In this document: piece by piece, positions 1 to 9,282 of the stretch
Layout of the letters: each line of letters opens with the position of its first letter
Numbering within the stretch: position 1 is the first letter of the stretch
DNA from: an uncultured Bacteroidota bacterium
GTDB taxonomy: Bacteria; Bacteroidota; Bacteroidia; UBA4408
DNA: 33,808 nt
Reading direction: 5' to 3'
NCBI GenBank assembly: GCA_903842515.1
Contig: CAIMMJ010000132.1
Coordinates: forward strand, 1 to 33,808
Made by a program: the position numbers and the translations under genes
Notes under the pieces: generated by a model
Databases searched by the model: none
Seen by the model: only the letters and a program-made list of their open reading frames with translations
Told to the model about the DNA's origin: nothing

Positions 1-68
1 AATGAAAACGGAACGTACAAGTACCTTTTCAACCCGCCATTTTGCAAATGTGCTGTTAATGGCAGTTT

Positions 69-1253
69 TTATTTTATTTCGTTCATCTTATTTATTGTTT
101 CATCAATGTTGTTCGTCAAAATAGTTGGTTTATAATTTTCTCTTGGTGTTCCGTTTATATGATAAAGTCGTTCCGTTGGAATTTGAAAACCAATTTTTGT
201 TTCTGACATCATAAAATCATTGATTGCTCCTAACAAACCTGCCATTTCAGTTCCAATAATTTTTGCTCTTTTCATACCGTCAAAACCAATAGTAATTCCT
301 TCTCCCATACTTCCTGTCCAATGTCCAACTAATATAAAAACATTTCCTTTAAATTGTATTTTTCTTGATGTAACATATTCAACCCATTTTCTTTTTGTGT
401 CAAATTCTTTTTCATCAAATTCGTGTTGTTGGTAAGGCAATGTTTTATTTATAAATCGTCCCATAATGCACCTTGCAACTGTTGAATTTCCGCCACTTGG
501 TGTTTGTGTTAAGTCAATTACTAAATTTTTGTATTGTAAAATGCTGTCAATGGCTTTGTCAAATTCTTCAATGGTATTATTGTTACCCAATGCGTCATTT
601 ATTTTAATATAGGCTGTTGTATTACTTAGAATTTTTGCTTCAACCAAATTTCTATTTTCGGTTAATTTCAAACTATCTGGATTGAAATTAATTTGATTTC
701 CATTTCTCCTTATTGTAATTTGTCGCTTTATGTTATGTGTCCCTGCAAATAGCATATTGACTGCATACTTATACATTTTGTCTGTATGTTGAGTTGTATA
801 TTTTGGCAAAAACTGTACAACTTGTTCTGTCACTGGTTTACCATTAAAAAGCAAAATTTCATCTCCAATTTTCAGACCTGATTTTTCTGCTCTAAATTCT
901 TTTTTTAAATCTGTTATGATAAATTTATCATTCTGTTTTTGCACAAACATATCTTGTCCACTTGGAATTATCCTGTTTGATGAATTCAAGTTCGTATTTA
1001 ATGAAATATGTCCATTATGAAACTCGTTTATTATATTCTCTAAAAAACGAATAAAATCATTATCGTTTGTTATTTCGATTACTTGCGGCTGATAAATTTC
1101 TTTTACTTTCTGCCAATTTATTTGTTGCTGGTCAAAATAAGCATAGTTATTATTTATGTCGTTCCAAAATTCATTAAAATCCTTTTCATATTTTGTCTGT
1201 CCAAAAGTTAAGTTGGAAATAAGTATTGTAAAAATGGTTATAAAAATTTTCAT
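69..1253 (-). CDS. S41 family peptidase (C-terminal processing protease-like, PDZ-containing), secreted
   Basis: ORF 69..1301; start at 1253 (MKIFITIFTILISNLTFGQ signal peptide) preferred because a promoter at 1304-1334 lies just upstream. PDZ-like 'AEKSGLKIGDEILLFNGKPV' and S41-like 'LVIDLTQTPSGGNS...GHWTGSMGEG' motifs. Confidence 0.85.
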   Translation of the reverse strand: MKIFITIFTILISNLTFGQTKYEKDFNEFWNDINNNYAYFDQQQINWQKVKEIYQPQVIEITNDNDFIRFLENIINEFHNGHISLNTNLNSSNRIIPSGQDMFVQKQNDKFIITDLKKEFRAEKSGLKIGDEILLFNGKPVTEQVVQFLPKYTTQHTDKMYKYAVNMLFAGTHNIKRQITIRRNGNQINFNPDSLKLTENRNLVEAKILSNTTAYIKINDALGNNNTIEEFDKAIDSILQYKNLVIDLTQTPSGGNSTVARCIMGRFINKTLPYQQHEFDEKEFDTKRKWVEYVTSRKIQFKGNVFILVGHWTGSMGEGITIGFDGMKRAKIIGTEMAGLLGAINDFMMSETKIGFQIPTERLYHINGTPRENYKPTILTNNIDETINKMNEIK

Positions 1254-1303
1254 TCTATTTTGTCTGTGAAGTCTAGACTGTCGGTTCGTTAAAATTGCCA
1301 CTA

Positions 1304-1334
1304 CAAAAATATTTGAACGTTATTTCATCTCAAA
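1304..1334 (-). promoter_or_regulatory. Bacteroidetes-type promoter for the S41 peptidase gene
   Basis: Minus strand reads TTTG-N19-TATTTTTG, an exact match to the Bacteroidetes sigma-ABfr consensus TTTG-N19-TAnnTTTG. Confidence 0.7.
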
Positions 1335-1438
1335 TTAAGTAATTTTCTTTGGTTTTTTTTAATTTAAATTGAATTTATAATGTGATAATAATCTGTATAT
1401 TTTTTATTGTCAGAAAATTAAAACTAATATTTTTTTAA

Positions 1439-1451
1439 GTGGCAGAGCCAC
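1439..1451. repeat. Hairpin GTGGC-AGA-GCCAC downstream of the RAYT gene
   Basis: Perfect 5-bp stem with 3-nt loop. Confidence 0.6.
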
Positions 1452-1486
1452 AAAAGATTCATAGACAAAGTTCTAGATTTTGCAAT

Positions 1487-1499
1487 GGTGCATAGCACC
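1487..1499. repeat. Hairpin GGTGC-ATA-GCACC directly after the RAYT stop codon
   Basis: Perfect 5-bp stem, 3-nt loop; same stem as the type A hairpins at 2003-2510 with a different loop. Confidence 0.75.
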
Positions 1500-1513
1500 A
1501 AAACATTTTTAAT

Positions 1514-1990
1514 TTAAATATCATCAATGTTTTCAAAGAATTCAAATATGTATTCTTCCTTGTATTCTATTTCATTTTTTTTCAACATTTCTAAATATTC
1601 GCTTTTAAATGAATTTTTTTTGTGGTGTTCTTCCTGATTCAAAATGTACTTTATCACCACATCTAATTGAGAACGTGAGTGAGAAAATGCACCGTAACCC
1701 TTTTGCCATTCAAATTTAGAATTTAGTAGTTTGTTTGTTTTTATCCAAGCATTACTAGATGTTTTTATGTTTTCTACCAATTGGGGTATTAATTGATTTA
1801 CATTGTAGCCTATTAATAAATGAATATGATCTGGCATGGAACCAATTGCCAATAGCTTATGGTTATGGTTTTGAATTATTCCTGTGATGTATTTTTCTAG
1901 ATTAGCCCTCCAGGATTTTTGAATTAGTGCATTCCTGTTTTTTACAGCAAAAACCAGGTGGATGTATAATTGTGTATATGTATTTGCCAT
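1514..1990 (-). CDS. IS200/IS605-like Y1 HUH transposase, probable REP-associated tyrosine transposase (RAYT)
   Basis: 158 aa; HUH motif in 'GSMPDHIHLLIG', catalytic Tyr in 'VVIKYILNQEEHHKK', small single-domain size; flanked on both sides by short hairpins. Confidence 0.9.
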   Translation of the reverse strand: MANTYTQLYIHLVFAVKNRNALIQKSWRANLEKYITGIIQNHNHKLLAIGSMPDHIHLLIGYNVNQLIPQLVENIKTSSNAWIKTNKLLNSKFEWQKGYGAFSHSRSQLDVVIKYILNQEEHHKKNSFKSEYLEMLKKNEIEYKEEYIFEFFENIDDI

Positions 1991-2002
1991 TGGTTATGTT
2001 GC

Positions 2003-2555
2003 GGTGCTCTGCACCTTTTTTGTTTTTCTATTTAATATTTTACAGAGGTTTCGCGACTGTGTCGCTAAAATAATTATTTTATTTCTAATTAATTTGCAGT
2101 GCTCTGCACCTTTTTTATTTTTGCTTAATCTGCTACAAAGGTTGGGCGACTATATCGCTACATTTTTATTTTCAATTCTATCTTTGTTGCGGTGCTCTGC
2201 ACCTTTTTTGTTTCTCTATTTAATATTTTACAAAGGTTTCGCGACTGTGTCGCTACATTCACTGCAATTAACTAGATATTATAATTTTTCTATTGCGGTG
2301 CTCTGCACCTTTTTTGTTTCTCTATTATATATTCTGCAAAGGTTTCGCGTCTATGTCGCTAAATTCATTTCAATTAACTAGATATTATAATTTTTCTATT
2401 GCGGTGCTCTGCACCTTACTTGTTTCTCTATTTAATATTCTACAAAAATTACGCGACTATGTCGCTAAATTGTTATTTTTAATTCTATCTATTTTTCGGT
2501 GCTCTGCACCTCTCTTCTTTTTGTGTTTTTAGCAATTTGTAGCAACTCTGTAGCT
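2003..2555. repeat. Array of six ~95-106 bp units, each with hairpin A (GGTGC-TCT-GCACC) and hairpin B (GCGAC-TRT-GTCGC) ~50 bp later
   Basis: A hairpins at 2003, ~2098, 2191, 2297, 2403, 2498; B hairpins at 2053, 2146, 2241, 2347, 2453 and a decayed copy at 2541-2555. Conserved spacer 'CTTTTTTGTTTCTCTATTTAATATTTTACAAAGGTTTC'. Confidence 0.92.
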
Positions 2556-2603
2556 AAAAAAATACAACACTTATCTTAGCTGTTTAAATATTGAATTCTA
2601 CAT

Positions 2604-3911
2604 TCAATGCTTTATACCATACTTCTGAGAATACCTGTGGTACAATTCTTTTTGATGATTATTTAAATCAATAGTTCTTCCATCAATAAATGCTTGCTCT
2701 ACATTGTTGGTCATCATATCTAGTGCATTGCCGGTGGATATAAAAAGCGTTGCACTCTTGCCTACTTCAATAGACCCATATTTCTTATCAATACCTATAA
2801 TTTTTGCAGCATTAATTGTAATTGCACACAGTGCCTGCTCCGGCTCTAAACCATAAGCCATTGCAGTGCCTGCTAAAAAAGGCAAATTCCGTAATCCCAT
2901 TGCTTCCATATCGCCTTCGTATTGCAAACAAAATAATATGCCCTCTTTTTGAAGAAGTGCAGGAAGTTTATAAAAATAATCTATATCTGCGTCGGCATTG
3001 GGTGGCAATGAATGAGCTCTCTGCAGCATCACCGGCACATTAAATTTCTTGAGTATTGAAATTGCTTTTTTTGATTCTGCCCCACCTACAATAACCGGTG
3101 AAACAATTTCTAATTTTTTACACATAGAAATGGCATCGTATATTTGATTGTAACGCTGAGCATGTACGTACAATTTTTTTGAACCATCAAACAAGCCCTT
3201 TAATGCCTCTAGTTTTAAATCTTTTTCTTGCGTTCCTGAATAGTTTTTTGCTTTTAACAATAAATCAATTAATGAATTTATTCTTTTTACATAACTATTT
3301 CCTTTTTCAGATTTCTCTTTTGCATCTTTATCATCTGAATTAAAATTAGGAGAATCTATGTCTGGCCAATTAACATGTATTCCGTCGGCAGATTTTATTA
3401 AAGCATCTTCGTAGTTCCAGGCATCCAAATTTAATATTGAGGAAGCACCGCTTATAAATCCACCTCGTGGAGTTGATTGAACAACCAAAATACCATTGCT
3501 CCTTACCGTTGGTATAACTTTTGAATCTGTAAAAAAAGCAATAGATGAATTTGCATTTGGATTTATTGAGCCCACCTCATACAAATCGTTTGTTGCTCTT
3601 ACTGCTTCAATTTCTGTTAGCCCAAGTGAGTTATTTGTTGCAATTATTCCGGGATAAACGTGTTTTCCACTTGCATCAATAATGTTTGTACTTGCAGAAA
3701 CTGTAGCTTGATTAAATTGTGTACCAATCTCTTTGATAATACCTTTATCAAATACTACAAAAGCATTTTCAATAATTTTTCCATTGCCAACGTGTAGTAT
3801 TGCATTTTTAATTACTACCTCATTCTTTTGCTCAGCTGCAGGTGTTGGTCTTTGAGAAAACACAAATGAATTTACAACTAATACAAGTGCTATTGTTATA
3901 TTCTTAATCAT
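2604..3911 (-). CDS. Amidohydrolase-family protein (imidazolonepropionase-like), secreted, degenerate metal site
   Basis: 435 aa, signal peptide; amidohydrolase layout 'IKNAILHVGNGKIIENAFVVFDKGIIKEIG...YPGIIATNNSLG...AITINAAKIIGIDKKYGSIEVGKSATL'. Confidence 0.8.
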   Translation of the reverse strand: MIKNITIALVLVVNSFVFSQRPTPAAEQKNEVVIKNAILHVGNGKIIENAFVVFDKGIIKEIGTQFNQATVSASTNIIDASGKHVYPGIIATNNSLGLTEIEAVRATNDLYEVGSINPNANSSIAFFTDSKVIPTVRSNGILVVQSTPRGGFISGASSILNLDAWNYEDALIKSADGIHVNWPDIDSPNFNSDDKDAKEKSEKGNSYVKRINSLIDLLLKAKNYSGTQEKDLKLEALKGLFDGSKKLYVHAQRYNQIYDAISMCKKLEIVSPVIVGGAESKKAISILKKFNVPVMLQRAHSLPPNADADIDYFYKLPALLQKEGILFCLQYEGDMEAMGLRNLPFLAGTAMAYGLEPEQALCAITINAAKIIGIDKKYGSIEVGKSATLFISTGNALDMMTNNVEQAFIDGRTIDLNNHQKELYHRYSQKYGIKH

Positions 3912-3920
3912 ATTTTTAAA

Positions 3921-6920
3921 TTAATACAGTTCGTCAAGGTAAGTATCGTTAGACAAATCATCGCAATGGTAAAGTCTTTTGTTTTTAGCTTTTGGCTTTT
4001 CAGTTTTATCACCACCTCTTTTTGCCTTAATCATTAAATTTAAAATTCTTTGTCTTTCTACTCTAATATTTTCTCTCTGCAAAACATCGCTTTTTGCATC
4101 GTAATAAATTCTACCATCAATCATTGTTGTTTCTACTTTTGCCATAACGCTAAGCGGATTCTGGCTCCACAAAACTAAATCGGCATCTTTGCCCACTTTT
4201 ATTGAACCGGTAATTTTATCTAAATGCAAAAGTTTAGCAGGGTTTAATGTCACCATTTTCCAAGCTTCTATTTCTGATACTCCCCCGTATTTAAACACTT
4301 TTGCAGCTTCCTGATTTAGTCTTCTTCCCATTTCCGGATCGTCAGAATTTATAGCAGTAACAATTCCCATCCTATAAAGTAGTGCAGCATTGTAGGGTAT
4401 TGCATCATTCACTTCAAACTTGTAAGCCCACCAATCAGAAAATGTAGAAGCGCCTACACCGTGTTTTTTCATTTTATCTGCAACCTTGTAGCCTTCTAAA
4501 ATGTGTGTAAAGGTATTTACTCTAAATCCAAACGAATCTGCAACATGCATAAGCATATTTATTTCTCCCTGTTGATATGAATGACAAGTAATAAATCTCT
4601 TTTTCTCTAAAATTTCTACCAATGATTCCATCAACAAATCTCTTCTAAAATTTGTGTTGGTTGTAGCATTCTTTTTTTGTTGTTGGTATTCTCTTGCCCT
4701 CGAAAAATATTCTACATAAACCTGCTCTACTCCCATCCTACTTTGCGGATAACGAATAGAATATCTATCGCCCCAATTAGATTGTTTTACGTTTTCGCCT
4801 AGAGCAAATTTTATAAAACCATCGGCACCGGCAATTTTCATTTTTTCTGGTGATAATCCCCAACGGAGTTTTATTAATGCACTCTGCCCACCAATGGCAT
4901 TGGCCGAACCATGCAATAACTGAGCTGCAATAACTCCACCCGAAAGTTGCCTATATATGTTTATATCATCTGAATTTATAACATCACCAATTCTTACCTC
5001 CGCAGTGGCGGTATTACTTCCTTCATTTACTCCCGAAGAAATTGCTATATGTGAATGTTCGTCAATTATTCCAGAAGTTAAATGCAATCCCGTTCCGTTT
5101 ATAATTTTGGCATCCGCAGGAATTGATATTTTTTCTCCGATAGCTGCAATTTTTCCCTTGTCAACCAAAACAGAAACATTCTTTAAAACACCCTCCTCTT
5201 CATTCGTCCATGCTGTTACGTTAGAAAAAACTACTTTTTCTTCTTTGGGCAACTCTCCAAAACCATAAGCCATATTAGGGTAGGTGATACTTATACTGGC
5301 AATAGCGTTTAAGGCACTATCTTTTTTTTCTGAAATATACTCTGCATTCTTTTTCCAAAATACTTCTTCCTCTTTTCCATCGTCAAAATACAACTTTCCA
5401 AAAAATTCTTCTTTATCATTTTTAATCTCGTAAACGGTAACAGAATTTAATCCTCCACAATTTAAGTAGGTGCTGCTAACGTTATAGCTTCCCAAAGTGG
5501 CACTTGACTTTCTGGTAAGAGTATCTACTTTTATTGTTGTGGCGAGTTTATTAATTTCTCCTTCTATTTTTAGTTCAACTTTTTTTAGACTGCTGGAATT
5601 AACTAAAGTATAATTACCTCTAAAATCAAATTGCTCTAAATTGTTTTTTCCATAAGGAATTCCATTCACCCAATTTTGAATGACGTATGAATTTTTTTCA
5701 AAAATATCACCCGAAGAAATTATAAAATTAGCAATGTATCCTTTTTTTATTGCACCAAGTTTATCCGAAACGTTTAACATTTGAGCCGGATTTGTTGTTA
5801 ATGCTTTTAGTGCCATTTTTTTTGACAAACCCATATCTATTGCCTTCCTTAAATTTATAAGAAATTCTGATTTGCTTTTTAAATCGGATGCAGTGATAGC
5901 AAATTGCAGGTTGTTTTTTTCGAGAATTGATAAATTATATGGCGCCATTTCCCAATGTTTTAAATCATCTAGCTCCAGTAAATCTGCTTCGGCAGGATTT
6001 TCTACATCAGGAGTTTGGGGATAATTTACAGGCACGATAAGTTTTCCATTGCACGATTTAATTTCTTCTATTCTTTGGTATTCATTGCCATTTGTTTTAA
6101 AAATATATTGAACGCCAAATTCATCTCCAATTTTATCTGCTCTAACTATGTTCCATTTATCATTTGCTTCAAAAATTGAAGGCAGCTTTTTTTGCTGATT
6201 AAATGCATAGAGCGATAAGCTATTTTCTTGATTTTCTTTTGATTTTTCAAACCACTCTGCATCTAAATACGTTTGACGCAACAACGCAATTGCACCCATT
6301 AGAGAAGAAGGATATTCTTGCCTTGAACTTCCTTTGTTAAACGAAAACATAGTTGCAACTTTTGAATTTATTAACGTATAGTTTTCTTTTTGATCGCTTA
6401 AAGTAACTATGGCTGATGTGCCTCTTGCTATGCCATCTTTTACAAAAGTATTTACAGCACCAAAACCTATGTTCCTTATCTCCTCGGCTTGTGATGCATT
6501 TGAGCTGAACAATCTTGCAGCATCTTGCTCCGGTTTAATTGCTTCGTTCCAATAATAAGCACCTTTTTGTTTTGTTTCGTACTGAGGTCCACCATAAAAT
6601 GTAGAATTTTCTTTCTCTACCACAACACCATAATTACTGTACATGTCAATGAATGATGGATAAATGTTTTTCCCCTTTAAATCATATACAATTGAATTTT
6701 TTGGTATTGAAATACCTGAACCTACATCAATTATTTTCCCTTTGCTAACAATTAAAATTGCATTACTTAGAACTGTGTTTTCATCGATATTAATGTTTGC
6801 GTTTTTAAAAACAAAAACATCATTGTCTACTTTTTTTATTCCATTTGCAGGAAACACTGATTGGGTAAAAGCCTTTGTTGCAAATACAATAAAGACCACA
6901 AGAAAAATGATTTTTTTCAT
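3921..6920 (-). CDS. Two-module amidohydrolase-family protein, secreted
   Basis: ORF 3921..6992; likely start at 6920 (MKKIIFLVVFIVFATKAFTQ). Second module has 'GIIDEHSHIA' (HxH) and 'NPAKLLHLDKITGSIKVGKDADLVLW'; first module has the same layout without HxH. Confidence 0.85.
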   Translation of the reverse strand: MKKIIFLVVFIVFATKAFTQSVFPANGIKKVDNDVFVFKNANINIDENTVLSNAILIVSKGKIIDVGSGISIPKNSIVYDLKGKNIYPSFIDMYSNYGVVVEKENSTFYGGPQYETKQKGAYYWNEAIKPEQDAARLFSSNASQAEEIRNIGFGAVNTFVKDGIARGTSAIVTLSDQKENYTLINSKVATMFSFNKGSSRQEYPSSLMGAIALLRQTYLDAEWFEKSKENQENSLSLYAFNQQKKLPSIFEANDKWNIVRADKIGDEFGVQYIFKTNGNEYQRIEEIKSCNGKLIVPVNYPQTPDVENPAEADLLELDDLKHWEMAPYNLSILEKNNLQFAITASDLKSKSEFLINLRKAIDMGLSKKMALKALTTNPAQMLNVSDKLGAIKKGYIANFIISSGDIFEKNSYVIQNWVNGIPYGKNNLEQFDFRGNYTLVNSSSLKKVELKIEGEINKLATTIKVDTLTRKSSATLGSYNVSSTYLNCGGLNSVTVYEIKNDKEEFFGKLYFDDGKEEEVFWKKNAEYISEKKDSALNAIASISITYPNMAYGFGELPKEEKVVFSNVTAWTNEEEGVLKNVSVLVDKGKIAAIGEKISIPADAKIINGTGLHLTSGIIDEHSHIAISSGVNEGSNTATAEVRIGDVINSDDINIYRQLSGGVIAAQLLHGSANAIGGQSALIKLRWGLSPEKMKIAGADGFIKFALGENVKQSNWGDRYSIRYPQSRMGVEQVYVEYFSRAREYQQQKKNATTNTNFRRDLLMESLVEILEKKRFITCHSYQQGEINMLMHVADSFGFRVNTFTHILEGYKVADKMKKHGVGASTFSDWWAYKFEVNDAIPYNAALLYRMGIVTAINSDDPEMGRRLNQEAAKVFKYGGVSEIEAWKMVTLNPAKLLHLDKITGSIKVGKDADLVLWSQNPLSVMAKVETTMIDGRIYYDAKSDVLQRENIRVERQRILNLMIKAKRGGDKTEKPKAKNKRLYHCDDLSNDTYLDELY

Positions 6921-7024
6921 AAAATAATAATTTCCAAATATATATAAATTGCTGCATCTACCTAAAAATATAGAATATTTATGCAACTCCAATTTTTAGT
7001 ATAAAATGAAAATCTTTTAATGAG

Positions 7025-7058
7025 TTTGATTTGAAATTAATTGTAATGACTAAATTTG
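7025..7058 (+). promoter_or_regulatory. Putative Bacteroidetes-type promoter upstream of the phosphatase gene
   Basis: TAAATTTG (7051-7058) matches TAnnTTTG; TTTG at 7025 and 7030 upstream; ATG at 7078. Confidence 0.5.
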
Positions 7059-7077
7059 AGAACAATAATTTACTGTT

Positions 7078-8697
7078 ATGAAAAAACTAAGCTTGCTTTC
7101 TCTACTCATTCTATTTTTTGTTATTAATTCTGGCGCACAAAACAAACCCAAACTAATTGTTGGAATTGTTGTAGATCAAATGAGATACGATTATTTATAC
7201 CGCTTTGAAAAACATTATTCTAACGGAGGTTTTAAAAGATTACTGAACCAAGGATTTGAATTTACTAACGCACAATACAATTACGTACCCACATACACCG
7301 CCCCAGGGCATACAAGTATATACACGGGAACCACGCCCTCTATTCACGGAATAATTGGCAACAATTGGTTCGATAAAAAATCAAATAAATCTGTGTATTG
7401 CACCGATGACGAAACAGTAAAAAATGTGGGAGGTCTTGGCAACGAAGGAAAAATGTCTCCACGCAAAATGTTAACTACCACTTTTGGCGATGAACTTAAA
7501 TTGAGCAACAAAAAATCTAAAGTTATTGGCATTGCATTAAAAGATAGAGGTGCAATACTTCCTGCCGGTCATTTAGCAAATGCAGCATATTGGTTTGAAG
7601 GAAAAAGTGGCAATTGGATAAGCAGCACTTATTACTTTGATACTTTACCTGATTGGGTAAATAAATTTAACAACAAAAAGTATCCAGAAATGTATTTAAC
7701 TCAAAAATGGCAAACATTTTTACCTATCGAAAACTACAGCGAAAGCATTGAGGACAATAATAATTTTGAAAAAGCATTTGATAAAAATGGAAGCACCAGC
7801 TTTCCTCATGACATACCCGCATTGTTTTTAAAAAACAAAAACTTTGATTTGCTAAAAGAAATTCCGTTTGGAAATACCTTCACAAAAGACTTTGCAATTG
7901 ATGCAATAAAATCTGAAAATTTGGGCAAGGGAGAATCTACTGATGTGTTAACCATAAGTTTTTCTTCTACAGATTATGTTGGGCACAGATTTGGAGTAAG
8001 TAGCAAAGAAGTAGAAGATACCTATATTAGACTTGACAGAGACATTGAAGATTTATTAAAATTTTTAGACACACAATTTGCAAAAGGTGAGTATACCGTT
8101 TTTCTAACGGCAGACCATGGCGCTGCAGACAATGCAAACTACTTAAAAAGTTTAAATATTCCGGCAGGCACAATAAACGATAATAAGCTAAGTGATACCT
8201 TGAAGTTTTTTATTACTAAGAATTTTGGCGATTCTATTTTCCTGAATTTTTCTAACCAACAAATTTTTATAAACGAAAATTTATTTGCCGAAAAAAAATT
8301 ATCTCTTCAAGAGTTTGAACAAAAAACAATTGCATTTCTCATGACATTAGACGGAATTCAAAATTGCAATACCGCAAGCGACATGATAAAAAGCTCGTAT
8401 GCAGACCTTCCAAGATTGATGATGCAAAATGGATACAATGCAAAAAAATCCGGAGTTATTTTGGTCAATTATCAGCCCGGCTGGGTAGAATATGCCCCAA
8501 AAGGCTCAACCCATGGCGCTCCTTTCAGCTACGACACAAGAGTTCCTTTGTTGTTTTTTGGCAAGGGTATTAACATTGGAAAATGCCATGAAAAAGTAAA
8601 TATTATTGATATTGCCCCAAGTATTTCAACACTGTTAAATGCTCCTTTTCCCAACGGTTGTAGTGGCAAACCCTTGAACATGTATTTTACAAAATAA
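7078..8697 (+). CDS. Alkaline phosphatase superfamily protein, PafA-like
   Basis: 'VGIVVDQMRYDYLYRF', nucleophile region 'APGHTSIYTGTTPSIHGIIGNNW', 'TADHGAADN', 'STHGAPFSYDTRVPLLFFGKGI'; N-terminal signal peptide. Confidence 0.9.
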   Translation: MKKLSLLSLLILFFVINSGAQNKPKLIVGIVVDQMRYDYLYRFEKHYSNGGFKRLLNQGFEFTNAQYNYVPTYTAPGHTSIYTGTTPSIHGIIGNNWFDKKSNKSVYCTDDETVKNVGGLGNEGKMSPRKMLTTTFGDELKLSNKKSKVIGIALKDRGAILPAGHLANAAYWFEGKSGNWISSTYYFDTLPDWVNKFNNKKYPEMYLTQKWQTFLPIENYSESIEDNNNFEKAFDKNGSTSFPHDIPALFLKNKNFDLLKEIPFGNTFTKDFAIDAIKSENLGKGESTDVLTISFSSTDYVGHRFGVSSKEVEDTYIRLDRDIEDLLKFLDTQFAKGEYTVFLTADHGAADNANYLKSLNIPAGTINDNKLSDTLKFFITKNFGDSIFLNFSNQQIFINENLFAEKKLSLQEFEQKTIAFLMTLDGIQNCNTASDMIKSSYADLPRLMMQNGYNAKKSGVILVNYQPGWVEYAPKGSTHGAPFSYDTRVPLLFFGKGINIGKCHEKVNIIDIAPSISTLLNAPFPNGCSGKPLNMYFTK

Positions 8698-8768
8698 GAA
8701 TAAGCCTGCTCCTTCTACTTGGCAGAAATGTTTTTAAGTACAGCAAAAATCCTCTTGATTTAATAGGA

Positions 8769-8818
8769 AAAATAAAATTCTAGTACAGCACTTATTGCCT
8801 TAAATAGAATTTTATTTT
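8769..8818 (+). terminator. AT-rich hairpin terminator after the phosphatase gene
   Basis: Perfect 14-bp inverted repeat AAAATAAAATTCTA (8769-8782) / TAGAATTTTATTTT (8805-8818), 22-nt loop, T-rich tail. Confidence 0.55.
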
Positions 8819-8868
8819 AATTTTTATAATTGACTTTGAGCACTTTAGAAATTTTATAGTACTATGTA

Positions 8869-8900
8869 TTGCATAATACTATTTTTTACATTTATCTTTG
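8869..8900 (+). promoter_or_regulatory. Putative promoter of the PadR-PspC operon
   Basis: TATCTTTG (8893-8900) matches TAnnTTTG with TTG at 8869-8871, spacing 21; ATG at 8950. Confidence 0.45.
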
Positions 8901-8949
8901 TATCGCCAAGTAATAATTAAAACATAATACAATTTAAACATCCAAAACT

Positions 8950-9276
8950 ATGAGTTTAGAACAAGCAAAATCACAAATGAAAAAAGGGCTTTTGGAGTTT
9001 TGCATATTATCGGTTTTATCAAAAAGAGAAGCCTACCCTCCTGATATTATTGAAACACTCAAAAATGCAAAACTAATTGTGGTTGAAGGTACACTCTACC
9101 CAATTTTAACCCGCTTAAAAAATGAAGGTTTACTTTCATACCGTTGGGAAGAATCGCCTTCTGGCCCACCCAGAAAATACTACCAGTTAACCAGCCAAGG
9201 GAAAGCCAGTCTTGAGGAACTGAGCAATGCCTGGCAAGAAATTTTAACTTCAGTAAATCAACTATCAAAAAACTAA
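8950..9276 (+). CDS. PadR family transcriptional regulator
   Basis: 'KKGLLEFCILSVLSKREAYPPDIIETLKNAKLIVVEGTLYPILTRLKNEGLLSYRWEESPSGPPRKYYQLTSQGK'. Confidence 0.95.
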   Translation: MSLEQAKSQMKKGLLEFCILSVLSKREAYPPDIIETLKNAKLIVVEGTLYPILTRLKNEGLLSYRWEESPSGPPRKYYQLTSQGKASLEELSNAWQEILTSVNQLSKN

Positions 9277-9282
9277 TATACC

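Noticed and set aside
31-63. Calling the boundary elements integron attC sites outright
   Set aside because: The core-site consensus (RYYYAAC/GTTRRRY) is not convincingly met and no IntI-specific domain was identified; kept only as a cassette-like hypothesis.
1962-2532. ORFs 1962..2381 and 2293..2532 as proteins
   Set aside because: Their translations are internally repetitive (RCSAPFLFL..., GFATVSLHS...) because they read through the hairpin repeat array; ghost ORFs.
2003-2555. CRISPR array
   Set aside because: Spacers are conserved rather than unique, the repeated elements are two short hairpins, and no cas genes are present; fits a RAYT-linked hairpin array.
4957-5268. Antisense ORFs inside long genes (e.g. 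4957..5268, 6664..6927, 12373..12762, 12877..13149, 25045..25305, 31880..32206)
   Set aside because: Each lies opposite a well-supported gene and has low-complexity translation without recognisable motifs; expected by-products.
8364-8573. ORF 8364..8573 (+)
   Set aside because: Alternative frame inside the PafA-like phosphatase gene.
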